Shown: positions 23,901-31,507 of the stretch, piece by piece
How positions within the stretch are numbered: the first letter of the stretch is position 1
How the letters are laid out: the number at the start of each line of letters is the position of its first letter
Source: Psococerastis gibbosa
Lineage: Eukaryota > Arthropoda > Insecta > Psocodea > Psocidae
Assembly: GCA_963971405.1 (NCBI GenBank)
Contig: OZ020490.1
Span: 25,135,464 to 25,199,463 of the forward strand
Direction: 5' to 3'
DNA: 64,000 nt
Notes under the pieces: model-generated
Told to the model about the DNA's origin: nothing
Database searches by the model: none
The model's input: only the letters and a program-made list of their open reading frames with translations
Translations under genes and position numbers: made by a program

Positions 23901-24866
23901 TTATAGTATTGTAAGAAAAGTAAAAAATTGAAAAAAAAAAACTAATACACGTTTTAGTAATTTTTTATTATACACTTCCCTACTTGGTAGCACGTTTTTT
24001 AAATAAAAATAAATAAACGACGATAAATTTTAAAAAATAAATAGGTAAACACCCAATGCTTGGCTTATACACAAGACTTATAATGGATACAACATGGCGG
24101 ATGACAATACCTGTCTAATATAGAGCCCTAACTACAATAATCTGTCGTTGCAGGTTGTAATCGATGGTCCGGATGACGAGGACCCGTACAGGGCTGCACC
24201 TGAGTTCGGAGACCGCAGGGTTGGAGCTGGATACTACCCTGAGGCCATGCATGCGGCCCCTGAGGGCCAGACGTCATGGGATGACGTCCGTATCAGATAC
24301 AAGTACGTATTCTAACTAATGCATATTCTGATTGAAAGTCAATAGAATAATATGGTATCAAGCTTTAAACAAGACTACAACAAAGAAAATGACGTCATAG
24401 TCGAAATCAGGTTGAGGTAGCAGGGAGCCATTCAGGTGCGAGGAAGACTCCACCCCCACCACCCCGCAGCTTGGTATAAATATCAGTGCACATCCCCTTG
24501 ACCCCTTGCCTAAGCAGTTACTGCTGAGCCTCCGAAATACTATCTTCGAATTCTCCGCAGTTCCACTGAAGATGTCGACCGTTGACGAAACATTTGGATG
24601 CACGCTTTCAGAACGATCACGGCCTATCATCCCGGATTCTAAAGCTTCGTCATTATTATTATTATTATTATTTGATTTTCAGGTATTACAAGGCTCGCGG
24701 ATACCTGCGCGACCTGTCCCTGGATGATTATGTCAAATGGGAAGAGTGGTGGTACAAGTACCAGGATTGGTTGGAGGCCGAGAGATACTACGAATGGGCA
24801 AATATGCACAAGAGGCGACGTTACAGGGGCGGAAGAAAGCACAGCCCCGCCTCTCGATTAGACTGA
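2856..24866 (+). CDS. RS-domain nuclear protein, eight coding exons
   Basis: Exons join in phase: 2856-2964, 4782-5040, 17789-18031, 19470-19722, 20770-20872, 23277-23407, 24154-24302, 24683-24866, giving 477 codons with the stop (476 residues). The start is the ATG at 2856, preceded by an in-frame TAA inside the same exon; that exon begins after a splice acceptor (2850), so an upstream 5'UTR exon is expected. The protein opens with a basic helix (residues 1-36), then a charged block (37-95), a long RS/SR run (about 96-210), a Pro/Lys-rich linker (210-300), an acidic Ser tract (about 309-322), and a C-terminal block (323-476) rich in Trp and Tyr (QWSVDRRDIDYVKNM, WEEWWYKYQDWLEAERYYEW). RS domains are typical of splicing or mRNA-processing proteins, so a nuclear-speckle role is inferred. 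I do not recognise the specific orthologue. Introns are loaded with TEs, intron 2 alone being 12.7 kb. An AATAAA lies at 24981. Confidence 0.85.
3396..3773. mobile_element. Diverged TTAA-family MITE
   Basis: Interior closely matches 18184-18572 (ATTTGGCTCATGTAAGTTGT, TATATGATGCACGAAGTAGT). The left terminus is eroded; the right has CTACGTAGCATATCATATTAA. Apparent open reading at 3591-3815 is element sequence. Confidence 0.65.
4000..4740. repeat. Composite fold-back repeat in RS intron 1
   Basis: Arms around 4160-4265 and 4535-4650 are inverted (GACGAAACGTTTGGAAG, CCACGGCCCATCAGCC). The left shoulder (GCCTGTTTCAATTTGCGCCA) recurs inverted at 62985-63190 and partly at 30100-30215. Open frames here are repeat-derived. 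Confidence 0.65.
4782..5040 (+). CDS. RS gene coding exon 2 (charged block plus SR run)
   Basis: Acceptor ataatttctag precedes it and donor gtaata follows. It encodes a Lys/Glu-rich block (KEIDNVMKKARKEGTEKSQY and onward), then about nine consecutive SR dipeptides. Reading straight through the donor gives a TAA at once, so the exon must splice; phase 2 fits exon 3. Confidence 0.85.
5250..5470 (-). mobile_element. LINE RT terminal fragment
   Basis: Minus strand HLRWLGRVVRMSENFMTNKL, KTDLPELGVHRRWSVVQNRD. Related pieces are at 6392-6620 (loop of the 1.9-kb palindrome) and 50765-50990. Confidence 0.6.
5572..7478. repeat. 1.9-kb head-to-head palindrome of an 820-bp element
   Basis: Arms 5572-6391 and 6653-7478 are inverted copies, each ending in TTGCTTTCCAATTTATACGT-like sequence, with a run of C or G in each arm. 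A third single copy is at 32778-33598. The loop (6392-6652) holds a LINE-tail fragment. No coding potential. Confidence 0.8.
7793..7961. mobile_element. 169-bp palindromic MITE, CWG group
   Basis: Ends CAGCCTGATCGAGACGATTA and complement. CTG precedes it and ATG follows. Interior TTTGTTTGTTTACAG shared with 59757 and 60070. Confidence 0.75.
8094..8183 (+). other. Signal-peptide-like short reading frame, possible first exon
   Basis: A 29-codon frame begins MNNLIIISGIVILLIHNLSV, an ideal N-region plus hydrophobic core, then SERKGSNI and stop. A strong donor (gtaagt) starts at 8187, three bases past the stop. The ATG frame does not reach the donor open. The alternate frame from about 8150 to 8186 is open and leaves the phase-2 bases TG that suit the exon at 10742. 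A real gene here would need a one-base difference in the A run at 8165-8168, or a different upstream exon. Confidence 0.3.
8817..9196. mobile_element. 380-bp fold-back MITE (GGCGCCCATTCC ends)
   Basis: Inverted arms start GGCGCCCATTCCATTGACCG and contain ACGTGGTAGCAGACATTC. An inner pair of arms (TTTCCACCGATCTCGCATTG) surrounds an AT-rich centre. Flanks are AAA on both sides, a deviation from TWA. Copies are at 39579, 51006 and 51717. Confidence 0.8.
9437..9563. repeat. Small inverted repeat
   Basis: GAGGGCTAATTAATTAAATT pairs with GAATTAATTAGCTCT; CTATAGTGG pairs with CCACTATAATAG. Confidence 0.45.
9729..9947 (-). mobile_element. tRNA-derived SINE, family A
   Basis: Read on the minus strand: GTAGAGTAGTGGTATAGACT (A-box-like), then GTTCGAGTCCCACAC (B-box), a conserved body (GAGGGCTTTATAGCCCTAAC) and an AT-rich tail. 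Other copies at 15645, 17059, 31259, 44647, 49128, 53197. Confidence 0.8.
10016..10498. mobile_element. MITE with GCGTATTTCTTTTGCC ends
   Basis: Inverted ends (AGGCGTATTTCTTTTGCCTA; complement near 10470-10498), with TAA at left and TTA at right. It lies in RS-gene intron 2, just before the candidate exon at 10742. Confidence 0.55.
10742..10997 (+). CDS. Candidate terminal exon of an unrecognised gene inside RS-gene intron 2
   Basis: A good acceptor (tttaattttcag, ending 10741) opens 85 codons in phase 2 to a TAA at 10995-10997. The peptide reads like real protein: KNYWQHDTARCCPTPRFQSQ, then a basic amphipathic stretch (EREMLHLRRLRLDAIARFGE) and an end in LDLGTGAMK. It lies in the 12.7-kb second intron of the RS gene on the same strand. 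Phase 2 also fits exon 2 of the RS gene, so it could be an alternative 3' terminal exon; otherwise it belongs to a nested gene whose first exon may be near 8094-8186. An internal GTAAGG after NEPEWKGK could be a donor. I recognise no family. Confidence 0.5.
11205..11500. mobile_element. MITE with TATTGTCATCCGCCATGTTG arms
   Basis: Ends GGCACTATGTACCCGGGTAT and ATATAGAGCCC, with ATTGTCATCCGCCATGTTGA arms. Preceded by TAA. Copies at 23844-24129 and 44867-45235. Confidence 0.7.
12405..12995. repeat. Dispersed repeat with TACGCTTTGATG module
   Basis: ATATTCCTCTACGCTTTGAT and AACAGTCACTGAGGATGT recur at 28270-28620 and, inverted, at 50300-50630. Its part 12595-12745 (TGTGACGTCATTTTGTAGAT) recurs inverted at 32555-32700 beside the zinc-finger exon 3. 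Confidence 0.6.
13139..13492. mobile_element. Fold-back element with 140-bp arms
   Basis: Arms 13139-13277 and 13350-13492 are inverted copies (GGGCAAACCGGAGTCGCC ends), separated by a loop of about 70 bp. TTA lies at the left flank and TAT at the right. Confidence 0.65.
13625..13990. mobile_element. CWG-group MITE interior fragment
   Basis: Carries AAATGCGCGGGAAATTCAAA and the mirrored TTTCCCGAGTAATTTGCACT, without terminal repeats. Confidence 0.5.
14333..15126. repeat. Tandem repeat of about 75 bp, five units
   Basis: Units contain TTCATGAAGTATGGACA, AATATATTGCATTTAG and TTGGACCTTAAAAATG. The first unit is separated from the others by the hAT MITE at 14408-14863. Confidence 0.75.
14408..14863. 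mobile_element. 456-bp hAT-type MITE with 8-bp duplication
   Basis: Ends TAGGGTTGCCAAC and complement. ACTGTTCA flanks both sides (14400-14407, 14864-14871), the 8-bp site of hAT elements. The target is the first unit of a tandem repeat. Confidence 0.82.
15645..15832 (-). mobile_element. SINE A copy with target duplication
   Basis: GACATAATA flanks both ends, consistent with LINE-driven insertion. Body somewhat deleted. Confidence 0.72.
15928..16032 (-). mobile_element. 5'-truncated SINE A inside a Harbinger arm
   Basis: Contains only the AT tail and body (TAGCGGAGTTAGGGCTATAA). It interrupts the left TIR of the element at 15904-16713. Confidence 0.7.
16093..16311 (+). pseudogene. Harbinger transposase N-terminal remnant
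   Basis: The frame includes LLDLYRRIEKRRRERLEWVH, PMLMNRSHQGEFYSLFEELR and KYIF-stop. This matches my recollection of the arthropod HARBI1/Harbinger transposase N-terminal pattern (Arg-rich, W-V-x-P, then GE-F/Y-x-L-x-x-E-L). The catalytic DDE nuclease domain is absent, so this is a truncated, inactive remnant. Its location inside TIRs with TAA target duplications supports the call independently. Confidence 0.6.
16793..16960 (+). mobile_element. tRNA-derived SINE, family C
   Basis: Head TGGCATAGTTGGTAGC, middle GCGATTGGAGACCTATCGTA, tail GAGGCGACTGAAGAGGTTAT and ATTCATTAAATT. Other copies: 31040-31225, 45640-45780 (minus), 60290-60420 (minus), 63235-63395. Confidence 0.65.
17059..17285 (-). 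mobile_element. SINE A copy
   Basis: Full-length body with A and B boxes, in RS intron 2. Confidence 0.78.
17455..17690 (+). mobile_element. LINE RT terminal fragment
   Basis: RRPISRPRTTVEERI followed by a C run and GAAGAAGAAGAAGA, resembling a LINE 3' end with microsatellite tail. It abuts RS exon 3. Confidence 0.55.
17789..18031 (+). CDS. RS gene coding exon 3 (RS domain)
   Basis: Acceptor cttttgcag, donor gtaagc. The correct frame is set by phase 2 from exon 2 and reads as RS/PP-rich protein ending in a short Cys-containing segment (SCTDDSCSVCSPSHGKKKK). Two other frames are also open for long stretches, because the GC-rich repeat codons are permissive in shifted frames. Confidence 0.85.
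18184..18572. mobile_element. 389-bp MITE with TTAA target site
   Basis: Ends GAGGCTATGCTACGTAGAAA and complement with TTAA directly flanking both. TTAA duplications are typical of piggyBac or Kolobok elements. No transposase inside. Confidence 0.78.
19146..19390 (+). mobile_element. LINE RT terminal fragment with TCAAG tail
   Basis: Frame includes KAVWEAIPRGRRPRGRPRRR, WTDQFQEDL, EDRQRWRKIVRAAKSPPG; it ends with tandem TCAAG units typical of RTE-like 3' tails. Not part of the RS gene. Confidence 0.65.
19470..19722 (+). CDS. RS gene coding exon 4 (Pro/Lys linker)
   Basis: Acceptor taatttcag, donor gtagga. It encodes SRSFSVPRSAPKPAKPVPSK and a proline- and lysine-rich linker ending KELPPPPEK, in phase 0. 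The sequence is low-complexity and probably disordered. Confidence 0.85.
19754..20115 (+). repeat. 360-bp dispersed repeat
   Basis: Starts CGCCTGCTTTCAGCATTTCT and ends near ATGGTAAGGCCGTTGG. A copy over 90 percent alike is at 47921-48275, and an inverted, hAT-split copy at 61345-61925. No coding capacity; possibly a SINE without a tRNA-like head. Confidence 0.7.
20770..20872 (+). CDS. RS gene coding exon 5 (acidic Ser tract)
   Basis: Acceptor tcgttttag, donor gtaaat. It encodes IKRNLLATVKIEGQKRPPPP followed by an acidic serine run (ESDSDDSSSSSDAS) that resembles casein-kinase-2 substrates. Ends in phase 1. Confidence 0.85.
21523..22635. repeat. Dispersed repeat with ATCGGCCGCCATCTTG core and nested LINE
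   Basis: Ends near CTTTCGGCTCTGGCCAATCA and GATGAATCTCCCTAAAA. Copies at 34490-35300 (plus) and 59405-60260 (minus). This copy contains the LINE fragment at 21600-21980. Confidence 0.7.
21600..21980 (-). mobile_element. LINE RT C-terminal fragment
   Basis: Minus strand frame with EMRMLRRACGVTLNDRRRNE, LRGKRLSWWGHVQRR and ARGRPKLTLERKI, the common C-terminus of RTE-like non-LTR retrotransposons; 3' sequence is rich in GAAA runs. Confidence 0.75.
23095..23236. mobile_element. 142-bp palindromic MITE in RS-gene intron
   Basis: Long inverted arms with GCGCATATTCCACATACGTC ends and the GACGTGGTAGCAGACAT core. It ends 40 bp before coding exon 6 of the RS gene. Confidence 0.75.
23277..23407 (+). 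CDS. RS gene coding exon 6
   Basis: Acceptor tttttttcag, donor gtcagt. It encodes the start of the non-repetitive C-terminal block (MTLSERFGKMAQWSVDRRDI and onward). A 142-bp palindromic MITE ends only about 40 bp upstream of the acceptor. Confidence 0.88.
23844..24129. mobile_element. MITE copy adjoining RS exon 7
   Basis: About 90 percent alike by eye to 11205-11500. TAA before GGCACTATATACC and TAA after GAGCCC. It ends 25 bp upstream of coding exon 7. Confidence 0.75.
24154..24302 (+). CDS. RS gene coding exon 7
   Basis: Acceptor tctgtcgttgcag, donor gtacgt. It encodes VVIDGPDDEDPYRAAPEFGD through TSWDDVRIRYK and ends in phase 2. A fold-back element ends about 25 bp upstream of the exon, leaving little room for branch point and polypyrimidine tract. 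Confidence 0.88.
24350..24655. repeat. Copy of the GAAGATGTCGACCG repeat before RS exon 8
   Basis: Contains CCACTGAAGATGTCGACCG and GACGAAACATTTGGATG as at 4535-4650. It occupies nearly the whole intron between RS exons 7 and 8, ending about 30 bp from the last exon. Confidence 0.65.
24683..24866 (+). CDS. RS gene last coding exon (Trp/Tyr-rich C-terminus)
   Basis: Acceptor tttgattttcag, stop TGA at 24864-24866. It encodes a compact block with six Trp and many Tyr residues (YVKWEEWWYKYQDWLEAERY) and a basic tail. This is the best stretch for an orthologue search. Confidence 0.9.
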
Positions 24867-25114
24867 GACAGACTTGCTTGAACGCTTACTTGTATATACT
24901 GTATTATACGTACAGTTTTATTAAGGATGAAATGACTAAGGGCTCTTTCGAATAATGTTTATTACTAACTTTTCGCAACTAATAAAATTAATAATTAATT
25001 AATTTCGTCAAAAATCCACGGCTAGTTTTTCTGTTTACAAAATATTTTGAAATCTCTCCATTAAAGCTGCCGAATAATTAACAAACAAGAACATAGCACA
25101 CTACCAATTTGCAA

Positions 25115-25462
25115 AATGCGCGGGAAATTCAAATTAATAATGCAAGAGAATGGTTGTATTGTTTTATAATGCAAGGAAATACTAATTAACATTAAAATGA
25201 CTGGTCGAATTTCGGAATTTTTTAAAATTTTAATTAATGTGTCCACATCTAAGGGAGAAAAATTGAAAACTCACCGAAACTATAGCCGAGGGTCAATTTA
25301 TCATTTTGAATTTCCCGCGCATTTTGCGCCCATTCATTTGAAACAATTGAATCAATAGCTGACACCTTGGGGTTTATTTTAACACCGTCAAGTGACACTT
25401 TACTAATGCGGCATTAAAAAACTAAACCCCCCAGTTAATCCCAAATCGCCATAACGGGGCTG
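25115..25462. mobile_element. CWG-group MITE, left end lost
   Basis: The interior matches 40894-41246. The right end AAATCGCCATAACGGGGCTG is followed by CTG. Lies just past the RS gene 3' end. Confidence 0.6.
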
Positions 25463-25464
25463 CT

Positions 25465-27050
25465 GGAGGTGTTTTTCTTTGTTAAATTTTGCCATGACTC
25501 CATTCTGTCTCGTTCATTTTGCGCAGATGTCGTTGTGCTCCGTGGAGCCTACGTTGGTGTCAATGGATTATGCGTTTTATAAGCTGATGTTTTTTTTCTT
25601 CTATTTGGAATTTCATTTCAGATGCTGGTATCTAGTAGAATTCAAACTGATGGGACTGGTATGGAAACCAGTTTGATTCCCGATAGATGACAAGCTCCGC
25701 CCATATGAGATCTCGTCACCCAGCATAACTGGCTATTACCTAATAGACTCATTAGTAGACTTTATTCGAACGCGTCCTTAAGTCAAATTGGAAAGGTACA
25801 GATTTGGATGGGAAAATTATTTTTCTCCTTAATAAAACACTAGTAGACACTGGTATTATGAGCACTGACTGACATAGGGCCAGTGTTCATTGGTTTTGGT
25901 AGACCATGTGGAATTTAATTTAATCCCTGCCTCTACATTCGATTATATTATATTAAATGGGCCCGTCTATGGCAGCGATTAGCCACAATTATTGACCTTT
26001 GTATTTTGTAAAAATCTGTAAAAAATAACAGGTAGTCAGAGCGTCCGGAGGAAATAATAATTCTTATTTTAATGCTTCCACTACTAAATTGAACCTTGGA
26101 GACTGCTGGTCTGAAAAGGGAAGTCGTGCTCTGGCCAAAAGAACTTTTAATACCTTATACTTTTACTGCTATAAAATCGCTGACAATTTTGGTTATTAAT
26201 TGACTTAAATTAATATTCTCGCTTGTCTCGAAAGGGAAATATTTTAGGTTGACTTTTTTATACGACTCACTTTATTTTATATCTGTGTTGTTTTAAGGCC
26301 AAACCGGAGGGGGTCACGTGACTGGCCTGGAAATGTCTTTGCAGAGGGTTCGTAATATATGTTTTAAACCGCAGGGGTATAGTATAAATCGATAGAAGGG
26401 TATAGTATACGCGTAGACATTCTTACACTATTGACTGAACCAAAAATTACAATTACATTAGGTCTAAAATTTGTGCATGAAGCAATTAAAAACATACCTT
26501 TTAGAACATTTTTACGTGCCCCACAGGGAAGAAAAACCTCCAAATTTTGTAATGAAATGCACTTTAGTCAGAAGCTCAACACTTAATTTGACAGTAAAGC
26601 GCCAGAAATAGGTAAAACTGCAATTATTTGAAATAATACAAGTCAAATACGGAACAGGTACATGGCACGGGGCTTTGTTTATAAAATGGATATTCAGCCA
26701 TCTCGTGGCTGGAGACCGCTATCAATATGGCTGCTAGTGTAGCCTGCACAAGCTAAGTGCAGAGTTTTTGACCGGGTCCAGGTATCCGCTTTGCTATGCT
26801 GCAATGTGTAAGACTTCGATATGTTTTGCGTTGGTACTTATCTCTGATAGTTGGCTTATGGTTAACGGGTGCCTCGTAAGGCATATTATGACTCCCGCCG
26901 CTCCAGTTCTATTATATTTCTATGTATTCAACGCTCAACGTTCAAGGTCACAACCCTCCGGTTCGGCCTTAATCAAATGCTACTGTATTAAGACTTTACT
27001 AGCCAGTTTGTTCAATGTATTTTTACACTTCCAAATATTTGGAATAATTG
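25465..27050. other. Intergenic, nothing recognised
   Basis: After the CWG MITE there is unique-looking AT-rich sequence with no convincing exon, RNA gene or repeat match. An open frame at 26768-27055 has no support. Confidence 0.5.
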
Positions 27051-27051
27051 G

Positions 27052-27308
27052 GTAAACACTTTCCAATTTTCATCTGTGCACTAAAAGATGATTTTTGTTT
27101 TAAGGAGACTATTATGTAGATACTTAACTTATCTATTATAAATTAAGTTATAATACGGTAGAGACTTATTAATGATGTCTGATACCATATTATAACTTAA
27201 TTCATAATAGCTAAGTTAAGTATCTGCATAATAGTCTCATTAACACCAAAATCTTATCATCTTTTAGATGATGATGATGAAGAAAAGATGACAAGTGGAA
27301 TACACGCC
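27052..27308. mobile_element. Degraded palindromic MITE related to 59-326
   Basis: The internal arms (AAGGAGACTATTATGTAGAT and complement) match the element at 59-326. The right end is GTGGAATACACGCC followed by TTA; the left end is eroded but is preceded by TAA. Confidence 0.6.
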
Positions 27309-27481
27309 TTAGAAGCATAAATTCTTGTATTCTTTCTATTGCACTTTTATAATTCCAATTACGAGCATATGAACAAGTTTGATGAGAGCGGGGGCAAAAT
27401 GCGCAGGAAGAAAAATTGTTGGAACATGTCTTCGGTTTTTCTTAATTAAACACAGTTGTGAGTGGGGTTTGCCCTCACTAA

Positions 27482-27860
27482 GCCCGGCGACATACTATCC
27501 CTTCTTGCCGGATGCGGCTGAGAGGGGTGACACGACGCTGCCCCACTGTCCGGTGCGACCGCGTAAAAATAGCTGATTTTATTTTTTTATACTCTTGATC
27601 CGATCAGTCTTACTCGAGTTACAGTGTCGCATGTGTTGAAATGCTATCTGGACCGGGTGACTGGCCTCACTCAACTGAATGTTTATTTATTTGTGGTGTC
27701 CGGTCATCCTTCCCTGCCGCAGCACCATCCGGTCGATTGCGGTTGGCACGGTGCCACCGGAACAGTCTGACCGCGCCCATTAGACTCCATGCATTCATGC
27801 CATCTCTTCAAACCGGTCCCTTTTGGCGGGACGGTGAGAAGGGATAGTATGTCGCCGGCC
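27482..27860. mobile_element. 379-bp Harbinger-type MITE (GCGACATACTATCCC ends)
   Basis: Inverted ends (GGCGACATACTATCCCTTCT and complement) with TAA on both sides. The GC-rich interior has no transposase frame. Confidence 0.75.
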
Positions 27861-28173
27861 TAAAGCTTTTAGACATCACAAATAACTAAGAGCGCATTAT
27901 ACTATGCTCCCAATAACGTTACAGGTCACTTTATGTACACAATAGCCGATATTCTTCATTAAAACAAATGTCCGATTTGACAAACTTTCCTATGGACTCC
28001 CCAACAACTTATTTCCAGGTAGTTCCAGGTTATATGGTGAGCTATAGCGCAATTTTTCACTATTTTGATTACAGTTATGGCATGTTTCTTACTCTAAGCT
28101 TTTGTTTTTAAATTTTGAACGATGGGTTTCATAGCATATATTCCGTCATTTTTATTTAATGGTAATGAGGATT

Positions 28174-28800
28174 TTATGGAGAATACTTGTATAAAGAATA
28201 CTTAATGGGGCGAATTCTCGAAACTGCCTTTAGACAAATGGAACCCCCATTTTCAAAGTCAAAGTCAAAGTTCTCAGGAAAATCGATCGTAGAGACATAA
28301 ACTGGAAAATATATTCCTCTACGCTTTGATGCATATTTTGTAGCCGGCCGTAACACCGATCGGCCATAGTGATTGCACTTAATTTGTTGTAAAAAGTAAC
28401 GGTCACTTACTTTAGTTACTTTTTCGTGCCCGAGGTTGAGAATCATTAGAGTTTTTGAACCCAGTGTTCTGCCACCTTGCCATTGTCTGTGCACTCCCTC
28501 GTCTAAAGGTAGTGGGGCAGAGGGTGCATTGAAGCAAATGATTGTCGTCTTGGGTCGCACTACACTTGGTGTTCTCAGACTAGTTGGTCACTGAGGATGT
28601 TAGATCGAAGTTCTAAAACTGGGGCCAATTGGTATTAGCCACGGCCACATAATTTGTATAATAATAAAGAGGAAACATTACTTCTACTTTACGACTCTAT
28701 AATTAAAATTTCATGAGAATAATATATTGATTGTGTACAAAAAAAGTCGGACTCCGTTTGCTCTTATGAACATACTCTATGAACAGAACAGCTGTAACTT
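28174..28800. repeat. Dispersed repeat copy; spurious 128-codon frame
   Basis: Matches 12405-12995 in several modules. The minus-strand open frame 28174-28560 runs through these modules and shows no domain, so I do not call a gene. Confidence 0.55.
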
Positions 28801-29140
28801 AATAGCGGCCTTGAAAATAATAGGGTTTGCATGAGCAAGGGAGTCCTATATACGATATGTAGCAGTATCGCATGTGCGATGGTAGGCTGTCCCATATATA
28901 GGAGGATCTATATAGGAAAGATGGCCGCCAGAAATATTTGATGAATCCTTGGTCCTACTGCTACGTCCCTTCATTGTCATAGGTGACGTAGCGGGTGGCC
29001 TCAAATTTTAAAGTATTATTTTTTGGCGGGAAGAGATCTCTAGGCAGTTCCATTTTTCACATTGTTTCCCCTGAATTGATCACAACCAAAAAACACAAGA
29101 AAGACTTGCTCCTAACTCTATTCACGCAAGTACTTGTCAA

Positions 29141-29394
29141 GTAGTCAGAATGGCGTAGAGGTAACGACTCGGACTATCATCCAGAAGGTGACTGGTTCGA
29201 GTCCCACCCGAATGCCAAAATTTTCTAGTGGTACAATTATTTATCTTCTGACCACCATGCTTTGGAGGGCATGTAAAGCCGGCGGTCCCGGCAGTCTTCC
29301 CTGACTGTCGATAGGTTAAACAGGAGGCTGTTGATGCAACCTGAAAACTCCTGTACCACGGGTAGTACCACCCCGACACGAATTTACTTTTACT
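29141..29394 (+). mobile_element. Full-length tRNA-SINE, family B, intact duplication
   Basis: A-box-like TGGCGTAGAGGTAACGACTC and B-box GGTTCGAGTCC, then a GC-rich body ending CACGAATTTACTTTTACT. AGTACTTGTCAA flanks both sides exactly (29129-29140, 29395-29406). Confidence 0.85.
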
Positions 29395-29599
29395 AGTACT
29401 TGTCAAATAATGGGACATACAAGACAAAAGAAATAATATAAAAATATAATATAAAAATACTGCATGTTTATGCAGACCAAAAGAAGTGTTGACAGTAAAT
29501 TATATAAATTAGTTTTCTATCCAATCTAATTACTCAAAATATATGCACATTATATTGCAGTATTATATGGTATATGTATAACTGACATTAACTTTATTT

Positions 29600-29760
29600 G
29601 AAGAGGTAACCTCCTCGTTATAACCGAAGTTAAAGGATATTGAAAAAAAATGGACTTGGCAGGATTCGAACCCTCCATCTACGCATAACCGGGGCGTCGT
29701 TTTAACCGCTGGACCACTGACCAGTTTTTTCTATATCCTCTAATTTCGGCTACGTAAATA
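29600..29760 (-). repeat. tRNA-like repeat (pseudo-tRNA or SINE)
   Basis: Minus strand reads GTGGTCCAGCGGTTAAAACG then GGGTTCGAATCCTGCCAAG, like tRNA A and B boxes, but the cloverleaf does not close convincingly. The flanks contain paired AGGATAT motifs. A related copy is at 56930-57020. Confidence 0.45.
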
Positions 29761-30696
29761 CAGGCCTGCCTGTACTATCATTTTGGTGTTACACTGGCAG
29801 GCCAGTATATCGCATTTATACATAAGTAGCGTTTTAAAATAAATTATGGACACTAAAAATAATTTTCTTAAAGGTAATAACGCGAAGTCATCAATTCAAA
29901 ATCAATAAAAATATCTTCTATTAGACGAGCCTACGCTACTCTACTACCTTACTTATTTTTGGTTAAATTTACAAAAATTACAATATTTCCTGCATTAAAA
30001 TAAAAACCCTTGGAAAAAAAAATAGAGCCATTCTTAATTCTTAAGACCGTATACAGACTCTGTTCCATACTTGGTTAAGTCGACCTAACGCCTGTTACAA
30101 TGTCAATAGTGTCTGAGCTTGCCCATTGGCACTTGTAGTGGATGTCGGAGGAGTGGACCAGTTTGCCAATGGCTAGAAATTCATTCAGAAACATTACCAA
30201 TAATGTCCGAAAACTGTGGGGCCGTTGGCAGGGCTGCCAGTGGCGGAGCGTGCATGGAGGGCGTGTAATGCCGCATTACACTCAATACATCCTTATAATG
30301 TATTAAGAGCTTCGTTGAAATCAATAGGAAGCCGCGAGCAAATAAAATTGTATGAGCATCAGAGCATGATGTTATCAACGCAATCTAAGAAGATTATGAA
30401 TCACGTCACATTAGAATTCAAATGTTTTCTTTGTTGTTTAAAAATAAAATAAAATATAATTTAAACTTTAACGGCATCAATAAATATTTGCAAGCATTAC
30501 ACTTGCAATTATCCCACAATCCGCCACTGAGGGCTACAAAGGTTTAATGGAAACGTAGGTCTACGTCGATAAGAAGCCCTTCAACAATATTAATAATAGT
30601 ACCTCGCGGAAACTAACCCCTATGCTAAACTCATGACATTCTCGGTCTAAAAATTGGCTAGCACCTACCAAACGAACGAACTAATCGACAGTCTAA

Positions 30697-30836
30697 GGCG
30701 CATATTCCACCAACGTCAATAGTGATAGTAAATGTAGTATAGACGTGGTAGCAGACATTAAAGACAGTCTAAAAATGTCTGCTACCACGTCAATACTACA
30801 TTTACTATCACTATTGACGTTGGTGGAATATGCGCC
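30697..30836. mobile_element. 140-bp near-perfect palindromic MITE
   Basis: The arms (GGCGCATATTCCACCAACGT and complement) are almost identical, so a single strand would fold into a hairpin of about 60 bp. TAA flanks it on the left, TAT on the right. Confidence 0.8.
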
Positions 30837-31039
30837 TATGGATTTGAACCAGGCTCGCTGGATCCGGCATCCCCAGCGCATGCAATGATGCGGCAAAAAG
30901 TAGTTTCCTAGAGTGAGCTGATGGTTCTCGCCATTAGCACTTCATAACACGTCAATATAAAGCTATCCGCCCGCGCCCCCCCCCCCTCTCCCTTTGGTCC
31001 GCCACTGTAATGAGCTTATGGCGTGAACCACGCACTTAA

Positions 31040-31225
31040 ATATGTGGCAAGGTGGTAGCGTGCTTTTCCTTGTGCGAGCATCGACACAAATACCGATTAG
31101 GTGACTTAGTGAGGCGATTGAAGAGGTTAATTGGATACTTACTTACTTTTACTTTTACTACGCCTTTTCCTCATGGAGGGTCGGCGGCACGGCAGCGTCG
31201 TTACATTCATTAAATTATTTGTGCG
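31040..31225 (+). mobile_element. SINE C copy with an inserted LINE tail
   Basis: Interrupted after TTGGATACTTAC by about 60 bp containing TTCCTCATGGAGGGTCGGCG, which is the extreme 3' end of the LINE seen at 21600-21980. TTAC appears on both sides. Confidence 0.6.
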
Positions 31226-31258
31226 CAATTTAAACTTAAAAAAGAAAAAAAAACTACT

Positions 31259-31470
31259 TTTAAATAAATATTGACTTTTTTTTGTTCTATTACTAAGCCA
31301 ACCTAGCGGAGTTAGGGCTATAAAGCCCTCTCTTACACTCAACTAGGAAGGCCCGGGACCGGCTGCTTTACATGCCCTCCGAAGCATGGCCAGAAAATGT
31401 AAGAAGTGTAGGACTCGAACCAACAACCTTTCGGGTGAAAGTCCGTACCACTACTCTACATGTCTTGACT
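31259..31470 (-). mobile_element. SINE A copy next to the zinc-finger 3' end
   Basis: Ends about 40 bp from the zinc-finger stop codon, same strand, so it may lie in the 3'UTR. Confidence 0.78.
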
Positions 31471-31507
31471 TGACTTCTAGTCGTTTCATTGCATACGCTG
31501 CGGATGC

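Noticed and set aside
29137-29427. 96-codon minus frame, repeated at 43103-43360
   Set aside because: Antisense of SINE family B; the apparent conservation is SINE identity, not protein.
29650-29735. Candidate tRNA gene
   Set aside because: A and B boxes are visible but no acceptor stem closes, and related copies exist, so it is scored as a tRNA-like repeat.
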